35,012 nucleotides of DNA from Bacteroidales bacterium (GTDB lineage: Bacteria; Bacteroidota; Bacteroidia; Bacteroidales; UBA932), in assembly GCA_017461285.1 (NCBI GenBank), contig JAFTYS010000103.1:1-35012 (forward strand), written 5' to 3'. The notes under the pieces were generated by a model that made no database searches, was not told the origin of the DNA, and saw nothing but the letters and a program-made list of their open reading frames with translations. Positions 9,369-18,831 of the stretch are shown here, in pieces. A program made the position numbers and the translations under genes. Each line of letters begins with the position of its first letter. Within the stretch, counting starts at the first letter, position 1.

Positions 9369-10886
9369 TCAGAATTTCGGAGCGTTATTATAAACTTCGT
9401 CCAGTGTCAGATCATCGTTGTATGAGCCTATCAGGGCCTTGATTGCGGCCTCTGCCTCCGGAGAACAGTACTCGCCTGTCCCATGGTCCAGGAAGGCATG
9501 TCTTTCGTTGCCGGCACCCTTGGCGCCGTTGTCCCAGAGGACAGAAGGAACGCCGTATGTCTTCGCCAGCTTTGCGTAGTACTTGAAATAGTACTGCTGG
9601 AACGCCTGTTCGCGGGCGGTCGCACGGTTCACGCAGCCGAACTCGCCCATATAGACAGGGATGCCCTTAGATATGAAATTCCTGTTCAGCTTTTCAAAGA
9701 CTTTCTTGAGATCGGCCTCATTGTCGCCGCTGACCTTCTTTGAAGCGTCTGCGGTGTGGCCCCATTCGGACTTGGTTGCCGGAAGGGTATAGTCATATGG
9801 ATCATAGCAATGGACAGCCATCATGAGGCGGTCCTTGGCTGTGTCCTTAGGGAACACGAATGTGCTGATGGCAAGATCCACGTTGGTGCAATATGCCGGG
9901 ATGCCGAGGATTCTGTCAGCATTCCTGCCGCCCGAAGCACGAACCGCGTCAACGAAAGCCTGGTTCCATTCGTTAAGGCATCTGTACTGCTTGCCGCCGT
10001 CGTTACGGTTCTCGCCCCAGCCCCAGCCGCCGTCATGGATCTCGTTGAAGGCCTCGAAGATGAGGAAGTCTCCCTTGTCCTTGAACTTATCGGCGATCTG
10101 GCCCCACATGGCGCTGACCTGTGCGAGAATCTGCTTGTGGACGTCAGCATCTTTGGCCGCTGTCTTGATGTCAAGCCAGTTCTTGCTGTCCGCTCCGTCG
10201 TGATGGATGTTCACGATGGCATTCAGACCTGCCGCCTCGGCATATCCGACAACTTCGGCGATTCTGCCGAGCCACTTCTCGTCTATCTTATAGTCAGGAG
10301 CCGGTCCGATATGGCCAAGCCAGGTCACAGGAATTCTAACGGTCCTGAATCCCGCTGCCTTGATCTTGTTAAAGGCTTCCTGGGTGGCTTTCGGATTGCC
10401 CCATGCAGTCTCCCCTGCTACGCCGTTGTTATACGCGTCGAAATGATTTCCGAGGTTCCAGCCCATTCCGAGCCATTCGGAAGCATTTGATGCAAGCTCT
10501 CCCACATACTGATTGTTTCCGGAAGAGGAACTTGCGTCAGCCTCCTGCTTCACGTCCACAGAAACCCTTTCTGCACCGGCAACTACAGAAATGCTGGTCT
10601 GACGCACATCAGCGGCAGGATTCTTTTCCACAGAAACTGTAACAAGAGTCTTGTGGTCCTTGCTCTTGATGCCTTTGCTGACCTTCATCCAGTTCTCGTC
10701 ACAAGAGACGCGGACAAGCTCCGATGAAGTCACGGAGAAAGTCTGTTCGCCACCTGCTGCGGCAAACTGCAATGATGTCTTGTCGACAGACAGCTTGACT
10801 GACTCAGACTGTCTGTTGTCGTCCTGACCGCATCCGACAGCCAGGAACAGTAACGTGATTATGTATGCTAATCTTCTCATGGTCAT
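9369..10886 (-). CDS. BACON-GH5_4 endo-beta-1,4-glucanase/glucomannanase lipoprotein
   Basis: The protein has 505 residues, with lipobox ending at Cys19. A BACON domain (about 31-115) is seen by its sequence pattern of SLQFAAAGGEQTFSV followed by ENWMKVS and a terminal VDVKQEA. A short Ser-rich linker leads to a GH5_4 domain (about 130-500) with GMGWNLGNHFDA (140-151), NIHHDG (226-231), acid/base Glu282 in EAFNEIHDGGWGWG and nucleophile Glu415 in MGEFG. BACON-GH5_4 is the architecture of Bacteroides surface xyloglucanases, where BACON acts mostly as a spacer. In this mannan locus, glucomannan or mixed glucan activity is at least as likely. The first ATG (10884-10886) directly abuts the stop of the GH26 gene; the third codon (10878-10880) is an alternative start that gives a more typical MRRLAYI signal peptide. 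Confidence 0.88.
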   Translation of the reverse strand: MTMRRLAYIITLLFLAVGCGQDDNRQSESVKLSVDKTSLQFAAAGGEQTFSVTSSELVRVSCDENWMKVSKGIKSKDHKTLVTVSVEKNPAADVRQTSISVVAGAERVSVDVKQEADASSSSGNNQYVGELASNASEWLGMGWNLGNHFDAYNNGVAGETAWGNPKATQEAFNKIKAAGFRTVRIPVTWLGHIGPAPDYKIDEKWLGRIAEVVGYAEAAGLNAIVNIHHDGADSKNWLDIKTAAKDADVHKQILAQVSAMWGQIADKFKDKGDFLIFEAFNEIHDGGWGWGENRNDGGKQYRCLNEWNQAFVDAVRASGGRNADRILGIPAYCTNVDLAISTFVFPKDTAKDRLMMAVHCYDPYDYTLPATKSEWGHTADASKKVSGDNEADLKKVFEKLNRNFISKGIPVYMGEFGCVNRATAREQAFQQYYFKYYAKLAKTYGVPSVLWDNGAKGAGNERHAFLDHGTGEYCSPEAEAAIKALIGSYNDDLTLDEVYNNAPKF

Positions 10887-12362
10887 TTATTTGAATGATG
10901 GCATGTCTTCGCGGTTAAGCACGTATGAACTGCCCATGACCTTCTTCCAATGGTCAAGGGTATTATGGGACCAGTCCGGTGTGTTGAGGGCGAGGTTTCC
11001 GTTCGTATCTGTTGTGCACCAAACCATGAACCACGACCATCGGTTGCCCGCCTTCATGCATTTGTCAGGGTCAGGAATGTTGCCGCATTCGCTGATGGCA
11101 ACAAGTTTCTGACCGCCAGTCATATCCACAAGAGCCTGATACTGACGGTTTTTAGCTTCGGTATCATTTGCATATATGTCGACTCCTAGGATATCCACAT
11201 ATTCATCTCCAGGATACCAGTCCATATACTGGTCTTCAGCACCCTTCGTCACATCCACTGTCCATACCCATATGAGGTTGTCAAGGCCGTAGACATTCAC
11301 AAGCTGGTCATAAAGAAGTCTCCAGAGCTGCTTGCAAGGTTCGGCACCATGCCTTCCCCACCAGAACCATGCTCCGTTCGGTCCATAGAGGTCGTAGTTT
11401 CCTGCCGCCTCGTGGAGAGGGCGCCAGATCACAGGGATATTCCTGTCTTCCAGAAGCTGGAGATAGCCGGCGACTTCCTCTATATCCTTCATGATGAAGT
11501 CGTTCTGCCATGTACCCGGCTTCAAGGCTTCCCTTATGTCAAAAGAAGTCTGGTCGCAATAGAATGCATAGCCGTCGAAATTATAGTTCTTCAGACCGTT
11601 GTCCCATGCTTCCTTGCTGTCGGGAACATTCCAATGCCACATATAGCTTACAAGGCCGTTGGCAGCCCACTGTTCCTTAGGTGCGGAGATATCGTTGTAG
11701 TTCTGGATCCAGCTCCAGCCCGATGGGGTCGGAGAAAAATGCAGGAACAGGAAGTCATAGCCGGCAAGGGCAGGATGCTTTCCTACATTCTGATATATGA
11801 AATCGACGAAATCATTCTTGTGGGAATGGCTGGACTGAACTCCGGAAAGGGTCTTCTTTCCGCTCTGCTCGAAGAGGAAGTTATAGACATGCAGCGCCTC
11901 TTCCGATGAATTCGGATTTACCAGGGGCTTGAGATTGTCCGGATCCGCAGGCACATATGATTCCACCCCCTTCATGGAGAAGGTAAGGCGGATCTGGGCC
12001 ATCTTTTCCTGATTGGTGCGGCTGCCTTCAACGGTGCCGGCAGGGATGACAAGCGTATAAGTTTCGCCTGCCTGAAGTCCCGCAAGTTCAATCGTAAGTT
12101 CGGCCATATATGCGCTCACGCTTTCCACTGAAGCAGAACCGCTTATCGAAATCAGACCCTTCTTGTCGGAAGTGCACTTGACGTTCTGATCGAAAGTCAT
12201 CTTAACCGTCAATGCATCACCGTACAGTCCCTGGGTTCCGTCAGACGGATTGCACGAGACAAGTCTGGGAGCCGGATTCATCTTCACCGGTCCCTGATCC
12301 TTCTCCTGACATCCCGCCAAAAGAAGGACGAAAGCAAGAAATCCTAAAAAACATCGTTTCAT
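10887..12362 (-). CDS. GH26 beta-mannanase lipoprotein with N-terminal Ig-like domain
   Basis: The 491-residue lipoprotein (lipobox LLAGC, Cys18) begins with an Ig-like domain of the Big_5/SbsA type (about 30-131; NPSDGTQG, FDQNV, GLQAGETYTLVIPAG). The GH26 catalytic domain follows (about 150-485) with SGVQSSHSH (173-181), YMWHWNVP (240-247), acid/base Glu318 in IWRPLHEAAG and nucleophile Glu425 in AISECG. GH26 proteins are mostly endo-beta-1,4-mannanases or mannobiohydrolases. It is the first enzyme gene after the transport genes, and a perfect hairpin (12369-12396) lies just before its start with a GGGAG Shine-Dalgarno-like sequence at the hairpin foot. The Ig-like domain probably lifts the enzyme away from the membrane. 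Predicted location is the outer surface or outer membrane. Confidence 0.92.
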   Translation of the reverse strand: MKRCFLGFLAFVLLLAGCQEKDQGPVKMNPAPRLVSCNPSDGTQGLYGDALTVKMTFDQNVKCTSDKKGLISISGSASVESVSAYMAELTIELAGLQAGETYTLVIPAGTVEGSRTNQEKMAQIRLTFSMKGVESYVPADPDNLKPLVNPNSSEEALHVYNFLFEQSGKKTLSGVQSSHSHKNDFVDFIYQNVGKHPALAGYDFLFLHFSPTPSGWSWIQNYNDISAPKEQWAANGLVSYMWHWNVPDSKEAWDNGLKNYNFDGYAFYCDQTSFDIREALKPGTWQNDFIMKDIEEVAGYLQLLEDRNIPVIWRPLHEAAGNYDLYGPNGAWFWWGRHGAEPCKQLWRLLYDQLVNVYGLDNLIWVWTVDVTKGAEDQYMDWYPGDEYVDILGVDIYANDTEAKNRQYQALVDMTGGQKLVAISECGNIPDPDKCMKAGNRWSWFMVWCTTDTNGNLALNTPDWSHNTLDHWKKVMGSSYVLNREDMPSFK

Positions 12363-12368
12363 CTTGCT

Positions 12369-12396
12369 CCCAAGGAGGCGGTCAGGCCTCCTTGGG
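12369..12396 (-). promoter_or_regulatory. Intercistronic hairpin between transport and enzyme genes
   Basis: A perfect 11-bp stem (12369-12379 with 12386-12396, 6-nt loop) fills most of the 46-nt gap between the glycan-binding protein gene and the GH26 gene. On the transcribed strand no T-run follows it, so it is not an ordinary terminator. It ends 6 nt before the GH26 start codon, and its last GGG belongs to the putative ribosome-binding site. It may protect upstream mRNA, attenuate readthrough or limit translation of GH26. Confidence 0.6.
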
Positions 12397-12408
12397 AAAA
12401 AGTATGGT

Positions 12409-14325
12409 TTACAGAAGTGTCACCTTTGTACACTTGATGTTATCACCATTGAGAAGGAATGCACCGCCCCACCACTGCTGTGTAAGAGCTGCGTCAAGAA
12501 TCTCCTGAGTAAGTTCGAGACCGAACTTGCCACCGTTGCCGGCAAGATCATATACGGTGAACTCACCACCGTTATCATTGCCTTCTGAACAGATAGCCGC
12601 ATATTCTGGTCCCCAGTGACCTTCTACTACCTTAACCTGCCAAGCGTCCTCGAGAGGTTCTAAGTAGAAGTAAAGAGTTTGTCCAGCAACTGCACCGGCT
12701 TCAGCAAGTTCAAGACCTGCATCTGAAAGAATTGTAGGCTGATCTTTCCAGTCGTCAGCGATTGCCTCGCCTTCCCAGAGGACAACCTCGACAGGAGTTC
12801 CTCCACCTGGAACGAGAACTTCCTCTTCCCAGTACATCTCGAGAATCTGGAAGGCGTCACCTGCAAAGAGGAGATGCTTTTCGTCAAGAACAGCTACAAG
12901 ATCAGGATTAGCTGAAAGATCGACCTCGATAGTGAAGGTTCCGTCTCCGTTGTCTACAAGACCCTCATAGTTAGGAGTGATGTCATTAGCATCGTTGTTG
13001 CCTACTGACCACCATCCGTCAAGGATACGGATCTGGAACCAGTCTGCTGTTGTTGCAAAATCAACCTTGAATGCTGTGGTCTTCATCTTCTCCCAAATAT
13101 CAGGAGCGATGGTTGCAACACACTCGTTATTGCCATCCCTGCCATCCATAGCGAAACGATATGGACTGCCTGACCAGGAAGCAGCTGCAACAGAACCGTC
13201 ATTCTTCCAGATAGAAGTCCTTACGATCTCTACAGAACCGCCAGGCACCCATACTTCCTCAGTCACAACGAGCTTGAGAGGAGTATAGCCGCTACCTGTG
13301 AAGAGGAGGTGCTGATCGTCGATGAGATCATAGATACCGCTCTTGAGAGGTTCCTCAGAAATAGTGTATGCAAGAGAGAATGTACCGTCGCCATTGTCAA
13401 TGATGCGCTCGTCACCACCATGGATGTCATGGGCACCGTCACCGTCGAATGACCACCATCCTGTAGTCGCACGGATCTGATATGCATCAGCTGCAGGAGC
13501 GAACTTGAGGATGAATGTACCGTTCTTGATGATGTCCCAAGTCTCGGCTGGGAATGTAGCGATACACTCGTTGTTGCCATCCTTGCCTTCGAGACCGAAG
13601 CGATACTGACCGCTCCAGCTTACAGAACCTACACCCTCAGGATCAGCATTCTCCCAGAGGACAGTCTCGACTGTCTCCCAGTATCCGCCGTCTGAAGCTG
13701 GCTTGTATGAAAGCTCAGGCATATTGAATACCTTGCCGTCAACTGTATGAAGCTTGCCTACATATGTTCCTTCATAGACCTTTCTAGGGAGAGTGAAGAT
13801 GATGGTGCTGGTACCTTTGCGGTTGAACACCTTGTCCTCAACGAAAAGAGGATAACCTTCCTCATCCATCACTTCTACCTTCTTGATGAACTCAAGGTCA
13901 GTACCATATACAGTAATCTGGCTTCCGCCCTCGACTTCGTCACCGGCATTTACCGAATAGCCGGAAACAACGGTATTTCCAAGAGTGAGCGGCAGCGGAG
14001 ACTCTGCCTCACCTTCCGCTGTACGTACAACGATATGTCCGCCTTCGGCAGGAATGCCCGAAGGTGCATCGACCCTGATCATGTCATTGCTGACGATCTG
14101 GAAATCAGTAACCTTTATGTCACCAGGGAACACGATCTCTGTAGCATCAGAGAAGCCGCTACCATTGATGGTCATTGGCTGTCCTGCAACCACCTTGGTC
14201 GGGAAGAACACCTTGATGTGCAGTCCGACATCGGCAGTTTCTAACTTTTCTTCAACACAGCCGGTCAAAGCGACAGTGAGGAGTGCTGCCAGAAAAGCAC
14301 TGAAAAATTTAAATATATTCTTCAT
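12409..14325 (-). CDS. Surface glycan-binding lipoprotein (SusE/F-position) with IPT domains and three tandem C-terminal modules
   Basis: The chosen start (14323-14325) gives 638 residues and has AAGGAG seven bases upstream. A longer frame from 14352 would overlap the SusD stop and spoil the signal peptide. The lipobox is ALTGC (Cys23). Two IPT/TIG-like domains follow (about 37-115 and 119-207; AGQPMTINGSGF and EGGSQITVYGTDL). The rest is three homologous modules (about 217-357, 367-503, 512-638). The first two share SWSG-YRF, DG(N)NEC and DNGDGTF, and all three keep an aromatic cluster after a YQI/FQI/WQV strand: GWWS (289-292), GWWS (437-440), GHWG (569-572). Its position right after SusD is that of surface glycan-binding proteins. 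It has no catalytic motif. The aromatic clusters are candidate glycan contacts, by inference. No close named family was recognised for the modules. Confidence 0.82.
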   Translation of the reverse strand: MKNIFKFFSAFLAALLTVALTGCVEEKLETADVGLHIKVFFPTKVVAGQPMTINGSGFSDATEIVFPGDIKVTDFQIVSNDMIRVDAPSGIPAEGGHIVVRTAEGEAESPLPLTLGNTVVSGYSVNAGDEVEGGSQITVYGTDLEFIKKVEVMDEEGYPLFVEDKVFNRKGTSTIIFTLPRKVYEGTYVGKLHTVDGKVFNMPELSYKPASDGGYWETVETVLWENADPEGVGSVSWSGQYRFGLEGKDGNNECIATFPAETWDIIKNGTFILKFAPAADAYQIRATTGWWSFDGDGAHDIHGGDERIIDNGDGTFSLAYTISEEPLKSGIYDLIDDQHLLFTGSGYTPLKLVVTEEVWVPGGSVEIVRTSIWKNDGSVAAASWSGSPYRFAMDGRDGNNECVATIAPDIWEKMKTTAFKVDFATTADWFQIRILDGWWSVGNNDANDITPNYEGLVDNGDGTFTIEVDLSANPDLVAVLDEKHLLFAGDAFQILEMYWEEEVLVPGGGTPVEVVLWEGEAIADDWKDQPTILSDAGLELAEAGAVAGQTLYFYLEPLEDAWQVKVVEGHWGPEYAAICSEGNDNGGEFTVYDLAGNGGKFGLELTQEILDAALTQQWWGGAFLLNGDNIKCTKVTLL

Positions 14326-14342
14326 AATTGTACTCCTTATAA

Positions 14343-16022
14343 TTACTCCCATCCAGGATTCTGTCCAAGATTAGGATTCTTCTTTACTTCACTCTGAGGG
14401 ATCGGATACAGGTAGTACTTGTCATCCCACTCACGAGTCACAGCAGTTCTTGTAAGCTGCTTGTCAGCGCTGATGTTCGCAACCTGGATGGTCTTGAAAT
14501 ACTGTGCGCCCTTCTTCCAGCGACGTACATCCCAGAAGCGGTGGTTCTCAAATGCAAGTTCTACAAGACGCTCGCGCTCATAACGCTCAACCCATGCCGC
14601 ACCGTCTTCAGTGAATTCAGGCATCATTATGTCTGCACGGTTACGGAGCACGTTGATAGCCTCGTTTGCCGAGAGTCCATAAGTCTTGTCATTTGCGCTT
14701 CCGGTAGCGTTGTATACAGCCTCAGCATAGTTGAGGTATACCTCCGAGAGACGGTATACGATCCAGGTATGACGACGTGCAACCTGGTTGTCAGCGGTTG
14801 TGACACAAGAGCCGTCTACATACTTCTTGAGGTAATATCCTGTAGGGGTAGCACCGTACTTTGGAGAAGCGTTGAAGCCGCCTGCGAAGGTCTCGATAAC
14901 CTTCTTCTGCGAACCGTTTGAAGGCCACTCGTCGCCGTTCTTCACTACTGTGAGTGCAAAGCGTGGGTCGAGACCTTCGTAAGGATCACTGGCGGTAAGG
15001 TCAATGCTGCCTGAGTAACGTTCGCCGAAAGTGACACCATCTGCCTGAAACTCGTACTGGTCTACAAGGCTCTGGGTAGGACAGTTTCCTGAAGAACCGT
15101 TCTCGACTCCTACAGGATAATGTGCCATCTCGAATGCGTTGCTTGCATTACGTCCTATACCCCAGATGAGTTCCTGGTTGAAGAATGCGTTTTCTCCCCA
15201 GAGGTCAGCATACTTGCTGAGCTTCAGACCCCATGCTTCTGCATTGTCAAGGATGAACTTGCAAGCCTCGGCAGCTGCTTCCCATTTGGTCTTGTCGTTG
15301 TTCTCATTGAACAGAGGAGAAGCCGCATAGAGGAGAGTACGTGCCTTGAGAGCATATGCTGCCACACGTGTTGCACGTCCTATTTCCGCACTCACTTCAG
15401 TCGCATAAGAAACAGGAAGATGAGGAGCGATCTCATCGATTTCGTCCACGATGAACTTCACGACATCGGCAGCCGGTGTACGTTCAACACTGTTAGCCTG
15501 CGCGTTTGTAAGCGTGGTCGTTACAAGAGGAACGTCTCCATATGCCTTGAAAAGTTCAAAATAGAAGTATGCCCTGAGGAAACGCAGCTCATAAGGGAAG
15601 AGTTCCAGCTGTGCCACCCAATTGGCATAACTGTCATTATGCTCCCATTCAGAGATGTCCGCCTTATGTATCTTTTCCAGATACATGCACACTTCAGCAA
15701 TCGCTGTGTAAGATTTGTCCCAGATGGTGGAATTAGGGTTTGCCGGGTTCCATCCGCCGTTGACATAATTATTTATAGCACCGGTCTCGAGCGCATACAT
15801 TGCCTCGTCGGTAGCACCGGCAAGGAAATATGAGCTGTTTGACTCGAATTCCTGGGTATATACCTGTGCGTAGACATCGAACACCATGTTCTTAATACCT
15901 TCTCCAAAGTATTCGTATGTCCAGTCCTCGTCACGTGTGTTTTCCTCAGTATAGTTGAGGTCCGCACACGCTGCCGGAATCAGACAGGCAAGAATAAACA
16001 AACAGATTTTATCAAGTTTCAT
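14343..16022 (-). CDS. SusD/RagB-family glycan-binding lipoprotein (pair 2)
   Basis: This 559-residue SusD-like outer-membrane lipoprotein has its lipobox ending at Cys19 (IPAAC). Family features are the helical TPR-like N-terminal half with LRAYFYFELFKAYGDVPLV (about 158-176), ALKARTLLYAASPLFN in the middle, YRLSEVYLNYAEA later, and a C-terminal YLYPIPQSEVKKNPNLGQNPGW ending typical of the family. SusD proteins form a lid on the partner SusC barrel and bind oligosaccharides at the cell surface. Its SusC partner ends 13 nt upstream, and the glycan-binding protein begins 17 nt downstream. The ligand is presumably mannan-derived, judged from the neighbouring enzymes only. Confidence 0.93.
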   Translation of the reverse strand: MKLDKICLFILACLIPAACADLNYTEENTRDEDWTYEYFGEGIKNMVFDVYAQVYTQEFESNSSYFLAGATDEAMYALETGAINNYVNGGWNPANPNSTIWDKSYTAIAEVCMYLEKIHKADISEWEHNDSYANWVAQLELFPYELRFLRAYFYFELFKAYGDVPLVTTTLTNAQANSVERTPAADVVKFIVDEIDEIAPHLPVSYATEVSAEIGRATRVAAYALKARTLLYAASPLFNENNDKTKWEAAAEACKFILDNAEAWGLKLSKYADLWGENAFFNQELIWGIGRNASNAFEMAHYPVGVENGSSGNCPTQSLVDQYEFQADGVTFGERYSGSIDLTASDPYEGLDPRFALTVVKNGDEWPSNGSQKKVIETFAGGFNASPKYGATPTGYYLKKYVDGSCVTTADNQVARRHTWIVYRLSEVYLNYAEAVYNATGSANDKTYGLSANEAINVLRNRADIMMPEFTEDGAAWVERYERERLVELAFENHRFWDVRRWKKGAQYFKTIQVANISADKQLTRTAVTREWDDKYYLYPIPQSEVKKNPNLGQNPGWE

Positions 16023-16035
16023 AATTCAGTCTTTA

Positions 16036-18813
16036 TTAGAATACTACAGAAAGTCCAAAGGTAACAGCCTTCATCACAGGATAGCCTGTATTGAGGTTTT
16101 CAGCATCCATAGCAGGGATATTGTCAAATGACAGAAGATTCTGTCCCTTTGCAAACACCTTCACATCTGAAAGCTTTATATTATTGAGGAGTGATGCAGG
16201 AAGTCTGTAATAAAGTTCGCAGTCACGCATCTTGAGCCAAGACACGTTTCGATACCAAATTGTCGACTCCTGTGCATTGTTGGCAACATTTGTTGTAGAA
16301 AGACGAGGATAAAGTGCGTTTGCACCAGCTACGTCGAAACAGTTGTCATAATACTCCTGGGACATGTTCCTGTTGTCAGAAAGGGCGCCCCATACACCGT
16401 CAACATAACGGATGTTCTTGATCTGGTTGCCTGCTCCCTGGAAGGTTGCATTGATTCCGAATCCCTTGTACTCAAGTCCGAGAGAGAATGAATAGTTCAG
16501 AGAAGGGAATGCTGTGCCATAGTCAAGAGCAACAGCATCGTTCTGATTGACAACACCATCCTCATTGACATCCTTGTACTTGATGTCTCCGACCTTCACC
16601 TGTCCGAACTGCTGGAGAGGACTGTTGTCGATATCCTCCTGACTCTCAAAGAATCCGAGAGCGACAAGGCCACGGGCAGCATCTGCTGATGTACCGATTA
16701 CCGAGAGGTTCGGATATGCAGGATTCTCGATCCACTCAAGAATTTCGCTCTTTGCATAAGTTGCGAAACCGCTTGCGTTGAGATTGAGTCCGTTGTCAAA
16801 GGTCTTGGCGAAACGAAGACCGAGTTCAGCACCATAGCTTACCACAACTCCCTTGTCATCGTATGAAGACTGAAGTCCCACAACTGAAGAATTCAATGAG
16901 CTTGCGCTTACAAGGATGTTGCGTCTCTGCTGATAGAACACATCTGCAACGATATCGATGCAGTTTGCAATCCTTATGTCAGTTCCGAGGTTGGCTTTGT
17001 AAGCTGCCTCCTGTCTGAAGTCAGATGTAGGGAACTGGGTCATGAATGCTCCCCATGACTGAGCGAAGTTGTTTCCATAATAGAAGTCTCCGTGTGAGTT
17101 GTTCCAGTTCTCGAGCCACAGACCTGCCTGAGGAACATAATCGGTATGCTGGATACCGGCAGAAGCACGAAGCTTACCGTAGAGTCCCTTGCCAGGGTTG
17201 TTCGCATAGATCCATCCGAGTCCCAATGTAGGCGAGAACGCCCATTTTGCAGGGTATGAACGGTTCGATCCGTTTGCTGCAAGGACGAGATCAGCCATGA
17301 ATCTGTCAGCGTGGTCGTAGTGCGCAGCAAGACTCACGTTCTGGCGATGCCATGTATTGCTTCTACCGTCACGATATTCGCTCTTCATGTTGTATCCGAG
17401 GTTTGCGGCAAAATTGTCACCGTTCTTGAACTGTGTGGCATACTTGAAACCTGCATTGGCAGATCCTATACGCCACTGGCTGTCCACCCAGTAATTGAAC
17501 ACAAGCTTATCTTCGATGGTACCCATCACAGCCTCGTTCATCACGCCGTCAGAGTAGTAGTTCCAACCATACTGATAGCCCTTTGAACGTCTCTCGATAG
17601 TATTGGATGAGTTGTCATATGAACCACCGACATAGAACTGAAGTCCTTCGATGACCATATCGAGATCCTGCTCCAGAGTGATGTCAGCCCAGATCTGGCG
17701 CTGATGTGTCTTCTGGAAACCTGTGCCTGTTGCCTTTGCAAGGAGGTTGAAGTCTCCGTAAGTCTGGCTTCCACCCCATACATCGCCCTGTGTCTTGATA
17801 GGGAATGCAAGTGCAGGAACCTTGTAGAGATGCCACCAGGCATCATTGGAGTTCATGTTAGGAACACCGTTTGTCTCCATGAAGAGAGCAAGGATGTTTG
17901 TCTTGACTCTTGTAGATTCTGTAACCTGGAAGTCTACATTGGTACGGATATTCGCTTTCGAATACTTGAGCTGGGAGTTCCAGTCACCCTGATCAGGGTT
18001 GGCATAAAGTCCGCGTGCATCAGTATAATCAAGCTGAGAATAGTACTGAACCTTGTCAGATCCGCCATACATAGAAAGGAACGCGTTGGTCTCGTTGGCA
18101 GTATTTCTGAAGACTTCGTCCTTCCAGTTCACATTCGGATAAACGAAAGGATCGCTGCCATCGAGGAACTTCTGAAGTTCAGCCTCGCTGTACATAGGAG
18201 TGTTTCCATCATTCACTCTTGCAGTGTTAAGAGCATTGGCATAATCATATGCACTTACCATAGGAGCAAAATCCGGATCGAACTGGAGCTTGTGTGAAGC
18301 GCCAACCTTGAAATTGAAGCCGCTGCCTGCCTGTCCGCGCTTTGTCTTCACGAGAAGGACTCCGTTTACAGCTTCATGACCATAAAGCGCAACAGCTGCC
18401 GCATCCTTGAGAACAGTAACGCTCTCGACCTCTTCAACAGAAAGTCTGTCAATCGGACGCTCTACTCCATCCACGAGTATCAGGATATCTGTTTCACCTG
18501 TTGTCTGGACTCCACGGATGTTGAAGGAAGCGCCTCTTCCCTCTTCACCTTTGAAGCCGGTATTCTGAACTGCTGTAAGACCCAGCAGCTTGCCATACAA
18601 CGCATCAGAAAGACTGATTGCGGAAGTACGGCCAAGTTCTTCTGCAGTGATGGTATAAGTCGCCGCAGTAGTCAGGAATTCCGTGCTCTCTACGCCATAG
18701 CCCAGATCTACAGTCTGCGACTTCTTGTCGCCGAGCTCAGACTGAGCATTAGCTGCCATAGGAGCGATGCAGAACCCTAACAGACTATATATAAATATAT
18801 TACGTAATTTCAT
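16036..18813 (-). CDS. SusC-like TonB-dependent transporter without the N-terminal extension domain (pair 2)
   Basis: The protein has 925 residues and a type-I signal peptide (about 1-24, ending ANAQ). After a short segment with a TonB-box-like QTVDLGYG (34-41) comes the plug, with SLSDALYGKLLGL, NIRGVQTT, ILILVDGVERP and VTVLKDAAAVALYGHEAVNGVLLVKTK, then a long beta-barrel ending in an aromatic residue (VVF). Unlike SusC-1 it lacks the roughly 75-residue carboxypeptidase-regulatory-like domain that usually precedes the TonB box in SusC proteins, which explains the shorter length. It forms the import channel with the SusD 13 nt downstream. The missing domain is probably a natural variant, because the signal peptide and TonB box are both intact. 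Confidence 0.92.
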   Translation of the reverse strand: MKLRNIFIYSLLGFCIAPMAANAQSELGDKKSQTVDLGYGVESTEFLTTAATYTITAEELGRTSAISLSDALYGKLLGLTAVQNTGFKGEEGRGASFNIRGVQTTGETDILILVDGVERPIDRLSVEEVESVTVLKDAAAVALYGHEAVNGVLLVKTKRGQAGSGFNFKVGASHKLQFDPDFAPMVSAYDYANALNTARVNDGNTPMYSEAELQKFLDGSDPFVYPNVNWKDEVFRNTANETNAFLSMYGGSDKVQYYSQLDYTDARGLYANPDQGDWNSQLKYSKANIRTNVDFQVTESTRVKTNILALFMETNGVPNMNSNDAWWHLYKVPALAFPIKTQGDVWGGSQTYGDFNLLAKATGTGFQKTHQRQIWADITLEQDLDMVIEGLQFYVGGSYDNSSNTIERRSKGYQYGWNYYSDGVMNEAVMGTIEDKLVFNYWVDSQWRIGSANAGFKYATQFKNGDNFAANLGYNMKSEYRDGRSNTWHRQNVSLAAHYDHADRFMADLVLAANGSNRSYPAKWAFSPTLGLGWIYANNPGKGLYGKLRASAGIQHTDYVPQAGLWLENWNNSHGDFYYGNNFAQSWGAFMTQFPTSDFRQEAAYKANLGTDIRIANCIDIVADVFYQQRRNILVSASSLNSSVVGLQSSYDDKGVVVSYGAELGLRFAKTFDNGLNLNASGFATYAKSEILEWIENPAYPNLSVIGTSADAARGLVALGFFESQEDIDNSPLQQFGQVKVGDIKYKDVNEDGVVNQNDAVALDYGTAFPSLNYSFSLGLEYKGFGINATFQGAGNQIKNIRYVDGVWGALSDNRNMSQEYYDNCFDVAGANALYPRLSTTNVANNAQESTIWYRNVSWLKMRDCELYYRLPASLLNNIKLSDVKVFAKGQNLLSFDNIPAMDAENLNTGYPVMKAVTFGLSVVF

Positions 18814-18831
18814 AATAATAAGTTCTAATTG

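Noticed and set aside
14323..14352. Upstream start for the glycan-binding protein at 14352
   Set aside because: It overlaps the SusD stop and spoils the signal peptide, while the ATG at 14325 has AAGGAG upstream.
12409..18813. Second PUL starting at SusC-2
   Set aside because: The gap to SusD-1 is only 18 nt with no promoter, so the pairs appear to be in one operon.
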